Below, one piece after another: positions 58,157-64,000 of a stretch of 64,000 nucleotides of DNA. The notes beneath the pieces were generated by a model, which did no database searches, was not told the DNA's origin, and saw only the letters and a program-made list of their open reading frames with translations. Position 1 is the first letter of the stretch, and every line of letters starts with the position of its first letter. This DNA comes from Hymenobacter metallilatus (GTDB lineage Bacteria; Bacteroidota; Bacteroidia; Cytophagales; Hymenobacteraceae): positions 1-64,000 of the forward strand of contig NZ_RWIS01000016.1 in the NCBI RefSeq assembly GCF_003944705.1, written 5' to 3'. Made by a program: the position numbers and the translations under genes.

Positions 58157-59299
58157 ATGTTCTCAGATTTTCCCAACCTGCACCCCCTGGTGGTGCATCT
58201 ACCTATTGTCCTGCTGCTGCTCAGCGCGGGCCTGCAGGCGCTGAACGTGTACAAGGACTGGCCACCGGTGAAGTGGATTACCATGGCCGTGATGGCCGGC
58301 GGCTTTCTGGGAGCTCTGGCCGCCAGCACCGTGTTTCATGCCATGCCCATGGGTCTGGCACCCCGGGCCGCCGCCGTTTTTGAAGCCCACGAAAAGTTCG
58401 CGGGCTACACCCTGTGGCTTTCCGGCATTACCTTGCTGCTGACCGGTGTCGGCACGTTTTTCAAGATTCAGCGGCGGGCCTACGAAATCCTGGTGCTGGT
58501 GTTGGCCATAGCCACGGCCGGGGTATTGTCGGTGGCTGGGCACCGTGGGGCGCAGCTGGTGTACGTTGAGGGCGTGGGGCCACAGGGCCGCCTGCTTGAT
58601 AAAAGCCACGGCCATGGGGGCGGGGAAGCCATGCCCACTATGGAGATGAAGGCCGATACGCACAACGAGGCGGCAGGGGGCAACGACCACAACGCGAACC
58701 AGACTCCCGCTTCGCCCAACCCACTCGCGGCCCCGGCTTCAGCTGATATGCCCGGCATGGATATGAACGGGCCCGCCTCCACCAGCAAGGACAGCCGCCC
58801 GGCCCCGGGCGCGATGGACAACAGGGCTATGCCCGGCCGCCAGCCGGCTGGTCCGCCAGCCCCCGCTAACAGCACCATGCCGGACATGCCGGGCATGCGC
58901 ATGCCCGCTGAAAAGATGACTCAGCCCATGCCCGCGGGCATGGATAGGAGCCGCCCGGCCCGGCAGAAACCCATGAACGATATGCCCGGGATGGAGAATA
59001 TGCCCGGCATGAGCCCGCCGAAATCAGGTGCCAAAAAGCCAGCCAAAGCCCCATCCGGCATGGCGGGCATGGGCACTATGGCCGATATGCCGGGCATGAA
59101 GGCGCCGGGTTCAAAGCAGCCCAAGCAAGCCACGCCGCCAATGGACAACATGAGCGATATGCCCGGTATGGAAAAAGGCCAGCCCATGCCCGCCATGGGC
59201 CCGATGCCGGGCATGCGCATGCCCACCAACCCCCTGGACAAGTTCCGCTTCGAGGACAACAACCCCGCCCGTAACAAACCCAAGCATGCTAACCAGTAG
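58157..59299 (+). CDS. DUF2231 membrane protein with long Met-rich DMPGM-repeat tail
   Basis: A 380-residue protein from ATG 58157. The first 150 residues form four transmembrane helices of DUF2231 type (LHPLVVHLPIVLLLLSAG, with the typical HPLVVHLPI start; FEAHEKFAGYTLWLSGI). The tail (around 160-380) is disordered and Met/Pro-rich, with repeated DMPGM, ENMPGM and MPGMRMP units plus HGHGGG. Such motifs bind Cu(I). It starts a copper-oxidation pair with the multicopper oxidase 7 bp downstream. Confidence 0.78.
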   Translation: MFSDFPNLHPLVVHLPIVLLLLSAGLQALNVYKDWPPVKWITMAVMAGGFLGALAASTVFHAMPMGLAPRAAAVFEAHEKFAGYTLWLSGITLLLTGVGTFFKIQRRAYEILVLVLAIATAGVLSVAGHRGAQLVYVEGVGPQGRLLDKSHGHGGGEAMPTMEMKADTHNEAAGGNDHNANQTPASPNPLAAPASADMPGMDMNGPASTSKDSRPAPGAMDNRAMPGRQPAGPPAPANSTMPDMPGMRMPAEKMTQPMPAGMDRSRPARQKPMNDMPGMENMPGMSPPKSGAKKPAKAPSGMAGMGTMADMPGMKAPGSKQPKQATPPMDNMSDMPGMEKGQPMPAMGPMPGMRMPTNPLDKFRFEDNNPARNKPKHANQ

Positions 59300-59306
59300 C
59301 GACCCG

Positions 59307-61766
59307 ATGAGATTATTTGCCCTTCTACTCTTTCTGCTTGGTTCGCTTTCCCTGGCCGCCCAAACGCCCCAGCACCAGGCCATGCCCAAAAGCAAGGCCG
59401 CCAATGGCCCGGCCACCCCGCCCCCGGATCAGGACCTGCGGGGCCACGTGGTGGCGCCCCGCACGGGCCACGCCGGCCACCGGGTCGAATATGACCTGTA
59501 CGTGGATGAGCGGGAGGTAAGCTACACCGGCAAAACCCGCCTGGCTATTGCCATCAACGGGCAGATTCCGGCCCCCACGCTGCGCTTCACTGAGGGCGAC
59601 ACGGCTATCATCCGGGTACACAACCAGATGAGCGTGGAAACCAGCATTCACTGGCATGGGCTGCTGCTGCCTAACGACCAGGACGGGGTGCCCTACCTTA
59701 ACACGGCCCCCATTGAGCCGGGCGGCATGCACACCTTCACGTTTCCGCTGATCCAGAGCGGCACCTATTGGTACCACTCCCATACCATGCTGCAGGAGCA
59801 GAACGGGCTGTACGGCTCCATCGTCATTCAGCCCAAGCAGGTGAAGTACGAGCTCAAGGAGTACGTGCTCCTGCTCTCCGACTGGACCGACCACCCACCC
59901 AAGGAAGTGCTGCGCTACCTCAAGCGGGCCGGCGAGTGGTTTGCCGTGCAGAAAGGCGCGACGCAGAGCTACGGGGAGGCTATTGCGGCCGGCTATTTCA
60001 AGGACAAAGTCCGGCAGGAGTGGGGCCGCATGCCGGCCATGGACCTCACCGACATCTATTACAACAAGTTCCTCACCAACGGCCGCGAGCAGAGCTACTA
60101 CCCTGACGCCAAGCCCGGGGAAGTGGTGCGCCTGCGCGTCATCAACGGCAGCGCCTCCTCCTACTTCTACCTGCAGTATGCCGGCGGCCCCATGCAGGTC
60201 ATCGCCGCCGATGGCATCAACGTGGAGCCCTTTCCCGTCAGCAAGCTTGAAATTGCCACGGCCGAAACCTACGACCTGCTGGTGACCATTCCACCCGCGG
60301 GCGCGGCCGAACTGCGAGCCACCGCCAACGACATCACGGGCTACTCGTCCAGCTTCTTTGGAGCCGGCGAGCCGATGAAAGCGCCCGATTTGCCGCGCAT
60401 TAACTACTTCCAGATGATGCGGGAAATGGGCAGCATGGGTAATATGACCGGTATGGACATGGGCGGCAACGGCCAGATGGACCCTAACGGCGGCATGAAG
60501 GGCATGGATATGAAAGGGGGCAGTGGGGAGATGAAAGGCATGAACATGCCGGCCGGCCGGCAGTCTACGCAGCCCGCGGACCCCTCTATGAAAGGGATGG
60601 ATATGAAAAACGGAACCATGCCCGCCAGCACGGCCCCCTCTCCCCAAAACCGGCCCATGAACATGCAGGAAAAGAGCGGTAAGAGCATGGGCAATACGCA
60701 GGACATGGGTAGTATGGCCGGCATGGACATGGGCGGTGGAATGGCCGGCATGAGCATGGGGGGCGCGGGCGGCGACTTTAACTACAACCAGTTGCGGGCC
60801 CTGAATCCGACCACCCTGGATTCTACCCGGCAGTGGCGCGACATCAAGCTTACGCTCACCGGCAACATGCTGCGCTACATCTGGTCGTTTGACAACAAAA
60901 CCTTGTCGGAAGCCGACAAAATTCCCATCCGCCGGGGTGAGAACGTGCGCATGACCTTCACCAACCTGACCATGATGCGCCACCCGCTGCACCTGCACGG
61001 GCACTTCTTCCGCCTGGTCAACGCCCAGGGCGCTTACTCGCCCATGAAGCACACCTTCGACATCCCGGCCATGGGCACGGTGACTATCGAATTTGAGGCC
61101 AACGAGTACCAGGACTGGTTTTTCCACTGCCACATCCTCTACCACATGATGGCCGGCATGGCCCGCATCATCAGCTACGACGCCAGCCCCCAGAACGAGT
61201 ACGCGAAGGGAAATTACAAGATGCTTAAGCGCGAGGACAATGCGGTCTACCCCTGGCTCGATTTATCGGTCCACTCTCAGGGGGCCTTCCTGGAAGGCAA
61301 TCTTTCCAATAACCGCAACGCGCTGGAATTCGAGGGCCGGGTCAACTACCTGGGGAACTACGAAACCGAAACCCACTTGCTGCGCTACCTCGATAAGCGG
61401 CAATTCTGGGCGGCCTTCGTGGGCTATGATTTTCGGGACAACAAGACGTTACGTGGGTCGCCCCTGGAAAAAGGCCGTCCTCGAGACAACAACATCAATT
61501 TCCGCCGGCAAACCGAACTCGGCGTGTACTATCTGCTCCCCCTACTTGTGCGCGCAGAGTTACGCTCTGATCTGACTGGTCAGGTGCGTCTGCAACTCGA
61601 GCGCCGGGATTTGCCCCTGAGTAATAATGTGTTCATGGACATCCGGGGCAACACGGACCGGGAGTTTACGCTCGGCTTCCGCTACATGGTCAGCAAGTAC
61701 GCCTCGCTGAGCACCAACTACGATAACCAGTATGGCTGGGGCGCCGGTCTGACCTTTCATTACTAG
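59307..61766 (+). CDS. multicopper oxidase (CopA/PcoA-like) with C-terminal barrel-like domain
   Basis: An 819-residue exported enzyme from ATG 59307 (signal MRLFALLLFLLGSLSLAAQ). The copper sites are SIHWHGLLL (H115, H117), YWYHSHTM (H157, H159), HPLHLHGHFF (from H559) and FHCHILYHMMAGM (C608). A Met-rich insertion (around 375-490, MGGNGQMDP, MKGMDMKGG) matches Cu(I)-oxidising PcoA/CopA. After residue about 630 a further 190 residues of alternating strands (FEGRVNYLGNYE, FTLGFRYMVSKYASLS) end in LTFHY, the form of an outer-membrane barrel or PcoB-like domain. It likely oxidises Cu(I) in the periplasm while held at the outer membrane (inference). Confidence 0.85.
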   Translation: MRLFALLLFLLGSLSLAAQTPQHQAMPKSKAANGPATPPPDQDLRGHVVAPRTGHAGHRVEYDLYVDEREVSYTGKTRLAIAINGQIPAPTLRFTEGDTAIIRVHNQMSVETSIHWHGLLLPNDQDGVPYLNTAPIEPGGMHTFTFPLIQSGTYWYHSHTMLQEQNGLYGSIVIQPKQVKYELKEYVLLLSDWTDHPPKEVLRYLKRAGEWFAVQKGATQSYGEAIAAGYFKDKVRQEWGRMPAMDLTDIYYNKFLTNGREQSYYPDAKPGEVVRLRVINGSASSYFYLQYAGGPMQVIAADGINVEPFPVSKLEIATAETYDLLVTIPPAGAAELRATANDITGYSSSFFGAGEPMKAPDLPRINYFQMMREMGSMGNMTGMDMGGNGQMDPNGGMKGMDMKGGSGEMKGMNMPAGRQSTQPADPSMKGMDMKNGTMPASTAPSPQNRPMNMQEKSGKSMGNTQDMGSMAGMDMGGGMAGMSMGGAGGDFNYNQLRALNPTTLDSTRQWRDIKLTLTGNMLRYIWSFDNKTLSEADKIPIRRGENVRMTFTNLTMMRHPLHLHGHFFRLVNAQGAYSPMKHTFDIPAMGTVTIEFEANEYQDWFFHCHILYHMMAGMARIISYDASPQNEYAKGNYKMLKREDNAVYPWLDLSVHSQGAFLEGNLSNNRNALEFEGRVNYLGNYETETHLLRYLDKRQFWAAFVGYDFRDNKTLRGSPLEKGRPRDNNINFRRQTELGVYYLLPLLVRAELRSDLTGQVRLQLERRDLPLSNNVFMDIRGNTDREFTLGFRYMVSKYASLSTNYDNQYGWGAGLTFHY

Positions 61767-61855
61767 CAAAGCGCCCCTCAAGAGCGTTGCTTTGCCCGCT
61801 GCCTCCTGAGCCGCTACTTGAGTGGTCTATCCTGGCGCGGCTGATTTACCCCATT

Positions 61856-62794
61856 ATGTATATTCGCAAGCACATTCATTGGCGCGTTATCTGGCGCCAT
61901 TCCTGGAAGGACGTGCTCCTTTTCCTGACTTACGATCTGCTCTTGGCCGTACTCTACGGACCGCTGCACTGGCATTGGCTGGACGTGCCCTGGCAGCTGG
62001 TCAGCATCGTGGGCGTGGCCGTGTCGTTCTACGTGGGCTTCAAGAACAGCAGCTCATATAGTCGCTTTTCCGAAGCCCGCCAGCTGTGGGGCGGGATTGT
62101 CAACCGCAGTCGCAGCTGGACGATGCTGGTGCTGGGCCATACCCAGCCGGCCAACCTGGTGACGACCACCCTAGCGCAGCTGGCGTTTCAGCGACAACTG
62201 GTGTACCGGCAGCTGGCCTGGGTCAATGCGCTACGCCTGCACCTGCGTCGTCAGCCTGAGCGCTGGCAGGCGGAGGTGGCACCCCTGCTCGACCCGGCCG
62301 AGGCCACGCAGCTGCAACAGCTGGCCAATCCACCCGCTCAGCTGCTGCTGCGGCAAACGCAGGCCCTGCGCGAGGCCGAAGGGCTGTTCAGTGAGTTGCA
62401 GCTGCGTACTCTGTGTGAAGAGCTACGCGAGATGACCAACCTGCAGGGCGGCTGTGAGCGCATCAAGAATACGCCGTTTCCCCGGCAGTATGCTTTTTCC
62501 AGTCTGGTGTTCGTGTGGCTCTTTATTGCCCTACTGCCCCTGGGCTTGCTGGCCGAATTCGAGAAGCTGGGTCATGGCCACTACTGGCTGACCGTGCCGT
62601 TCTCCGTGCTGGTATCCTGGGTGTTCATCACCATTGAGCTGGTGGGCCACATCAGCGAGGACCCGTTTGAGAACCGCATGAACGACGTGCCCATGACGGC
62701 GCTCTGCCGCAGCATCGAGATTGATTTGCGCCAGATGCTGGGCGAACAGCAGGTGCCCGCGCCCGTGCAAGCTGAACACGGCATACTTTACTAG
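61856..62794 (+). CDS. bestrophin-family anion channel
   Basis: A 312-residue membrane protein from ATG 61856: MYIRKHIHWRVIWRHSWKDV, FYVGFKNSSSYSRFSEARQLWGGIVNRSR (quoted in part), and the C-terminal SWVFITIELVGHISEDPFENRMNDVPM, the bestrophin/YneE signature. Bacterial members form pentameric ion channels. It follows the multicopper oxidase by 89 bp; a functional tie to copper is not evident. Confidence 0.88.
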   Translation: MYIRKHIHWRVIWRHSWKDVLLFLTYDLLLAVLYGPLHWHWLDVPWQLVSIVGVAVSFYVGFKNSSSYSRFSEARQLWGGIVNRSRSWTMLVLGHTQPANLVTTTLAQLAFQRQLVYRQLAWVNALRLHLRRQPERWQAEVAPLLDPAEATQLQQLANPPAQLLLRQTQALREAEGLFSELQLRTLCEELREMTNLQGGCERIKNTPFPRQYAFSSLVFVWLFIALLPLGLLAEFEKLGHGHYWLTVPFSVLVSWVFITIELVGHISEDPFENRMNDVPMTALCRSIEIDLRQMLGEQQVPAPVQAEHGILY

Positions 62795-63155
62795 CCGCCC
62801 GTACTACACCCTGCTTTCTCCTTGCGCCTGACAGTAAGGCCCATATCCCTACGGACTGTAGCTACTCCACCTGCTAAAAGCTGTTTAAAGTCCGAAGATT
62901 AACCACAGAGGGACGCTTGCCAAAGCAAGCCGGTTCACCGGTCCGGCTTCGGGTACGTCGGCTGTTGAGGCCAGGGCTTGTAAGCCGGTCTACCTGCGGT
63001 GGCAATTAGCGCAGGCAGGCCTGGTATCGGATACACCATCCCCGGAATTTGTTGCATAGTTTATCGTTAGGCAACCGGGAAGGGAGCGTAATGCGAGTAG
63101 CTCTATAGCAGGCTTCCTTTTCCGCGTACTCTCCTTACTATTGACCCTTCCCTGT
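62795..63155. other. 361-bp intergenic region
   Basis: No gene that I can support. A hairpin-forming AAGCAAGCCGGTTCACCGGT stretch near 62935-62955 and a run CTTGTAAGCC near 62975 resemble parts of regulatory sites, but the full copper-operator pattern is absent. Confidence 0.4.
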
Positions 63156-63428
63156 ATGAAGATCAAACAGCTTGAAAATGTATTGTATAGTCTGGCTGCA
63201 CGGGAGGCCAACGTATCAAGGGCAGAGATAACCAATGGTTGGCAGCAGTTAGAACCCCGCCTCGATGCACTGCAACTATCTACTCAGAATGGTGAGCAGG
63301 TAACTCAACACTACGTGGACCGCCCAGGGCCGCACGGCAGTCTGTCGAGTAAGGAAAAAACCGGTGCTGGTACCCCTTACCCACTGAATGCAGGCAAGGG
63401 GTGGAAACCTTTATTGACAGGACTGTAG
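63156..63428 (+). CDS. small protein of the GWQ-PRL-DRPGP type, copy 2
   Basis: A 90-residue protein from ATG 63156: MKIKQLENVLYSLAAREANV, TNGWQQLEPRLDALQ and YVDRPGPHGS. It shares GWQ, L-PRL and DRPGP with 7020-7235. The C-terminal 25 residues have no counterpart. No signal or metal site. Its 3' end overlaps the converging gene at 63411 by 18 bp. Family unknown. Confidence 0.5.
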   Translation: MKIKQLENVLYSLAAREANVSRAEITNGWQQLEPRLDALQLSTQNGEQVTQHYVDRPGPHGSLSSKEKTGAGTPYPLNAGKGWKPLLTGL

Positions 63429-64000
63429 CAGTGCCGTTACGCTGAGCGTAGCGGTTGCATCGGTCGTATAGTTGTCATTGTTCACGCACACGTAGAGGCG
63501 ACGGGTACCGGCCGGCAACGCAAGGGGGCGGGTTTCCTGGGGGGTATTATCTGCTGCCCGAAAGCACACTTTGTCCTGGGTAATGGTGCCCTTGGTAGCG
63601 AGAAACTGCTGGGCCGCGCGCTCGTCGGGGGTAATATACCAGTGGCACTTGGTGCTAACCGTGGGTGGAGCATTGTTGCCTTGCTTGGTCAGGGCCGTGG
63701 CTGCGGTGCTCAACAGGGCGGGAGCCGCGGTTCCTCCACTGCCGGCTACCGCTGCCACCGCCAGTGCCGTTGACCAGGAAATAGGAGGCTGGCCTTCGTC
63801 GCGTACGTCCAGCTTATAGATAATACCGACTGTGCCGACCGGCAGGTCTACCGTGAATACTTTCCGGCTGGTGTGCATGCAGTTGCTGCAGTGGATGGAA
63901 GCTGTGCTCAGGGGCAGCGCGTCCTGCAGCACGGATGTACACTTGATTTCGCGGCCGTCCTCATGCCAGCTGCGAAAATCAGCTTGTTGTAGGCCATTTA
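63411..64000 (-). CDS. unknown protein, 5' part beyond the window
   Basis: An open minus-strand frame enters from the right edge (in frame NGLQQADFRSWHEDGREIKC...) and ends at TGA/TAG near 63411, giving at least 195 residues. Features are STASIHCSNCMHT, a Cys pair; VGIIYKLDVRDEG; an Ala/Gly-rich segment; KCHWYITPDERAAQQF; and RRLYVCVNNDN near the end. The beta-rich C-terminus with TLSVTALLQSC may be surface exposed. I do not recognise it. Confidence 0.6.
   Translation of the reverse strand, partial: NGLQQADFRSWHEDGREIKCTSVLQDALPLSTASIHCSNCMHTSRKVFTVDLPVGTVGIIYKLDVRDEGQPPISWSTALAVAAVAGSGGTAAPALLSTAATALTKQGNNAPPTVSTKCHWYITPDERAAQQFLATKGTITQDKVCFRAADNTPQETRPLALPAGTRRLYVCVNNDNYTTDATATLSVTALLQSCQ

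Noticed and set aside
59325..61145. 606-codon minus-strand open frame
   Set aside because: Antisense to the multicopper oxidase, whose copper motifs are complete; the His-rich content mirrors Met codons on the other strand.
62970..63060. eighth copper operator upstream of the small protein at 63156
   Set aside because: CTTGTAAGCC and GGAATTTGTTG are present but not in the required order or spacing.

Overview
The window reads as part of a high-GC Bacteroidota genome, most like Hymenobacter or a close relative in the Cytophagales (inference). Supporting signs are -7 promoter boxes of the form TANNTTTG, a type IX secretion C-terminal domain on a glycoside hydrolase, and protein families typical of this phylum (DUF6799, DUF6122, HYC_CC_PP-like, GDCCVxC). 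No rRNA, tRNA or CRISPR array was seen.

Most of the window (about 1.2 to 53.9 kb) is a metal and metalloid resistance island. It opens with a damaged IS3-family element (72-1168) and is framed by two near-identical cytosolic Cys-rich copper storage-type proteins (1194-1529 and 53534-53869). Left copper block (1.6-16.4 kb): a decayed duplicate of a copA/cupredoxin locus, small secreted metal-binding proteins, and a cus-type efflux operon with a split RND pump, an outer-membrane channel and two adaptors. Next come an ECF sigma/anti-sigma/metal-sensor triad (16.6-18.1 kb) and a CsoR-thioredoxin-P-type ATPase-MFS-HMA-CcdA cluster (18.2-24.9 kb). An ars cluster (25.0-28.3 kb) has ArsR, DUF6428, phosphoesterase, GNAT and ACR3. 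A mer-like uptake cluster (28.4-29.9 kb) has MerTP but no MerA. A defence or toxin segment (30.2-36.1 kb) carries hipBA and a four-gene minus-strand operon encoding a PD-(D/E)xK/HhH-like nuclease, a HEPN-type protein and two unknowns. Right copper block (36.2-53.4 kb): the intact copA-cupredoxin-AraC operon, DUF305 and HMBD lipoproteins, and a second RND efflux operon.

The most striking theme is regulation. Four AraC-type regulators carry an N-terminal HMA-like segment with an MVCxxC-type metal site in place of a sugar-binding domain (2363-2980, 5575-6204, 38756-39391, 52761-53357). Seven copies of a two-part site, AATCTTACAA - 10 or 11 bp - GAATTGT, precede copper genes on both strands; in two of them a perfect TANNTTTG box begins exactly 33 bp after the second half-site. 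Together these look like an undescribed copper regulon in which a regulator with its own metal-binding module activates copA, the cus operon, HYC_CC_PP-like genes, DUF6799, DUF305 and a secreted protein.

Beyond the island (54-64 kb) lie a large secreted GH13 amylase, a CopZ-like HMA protein, a Met-rich DUF2231 protein, a multicopper oxidase with a C-terminal barrel-like extension, a bestrophin, a small protein paralogous to one in the left copper block, and a partial unknown gene that runs off the right edge.
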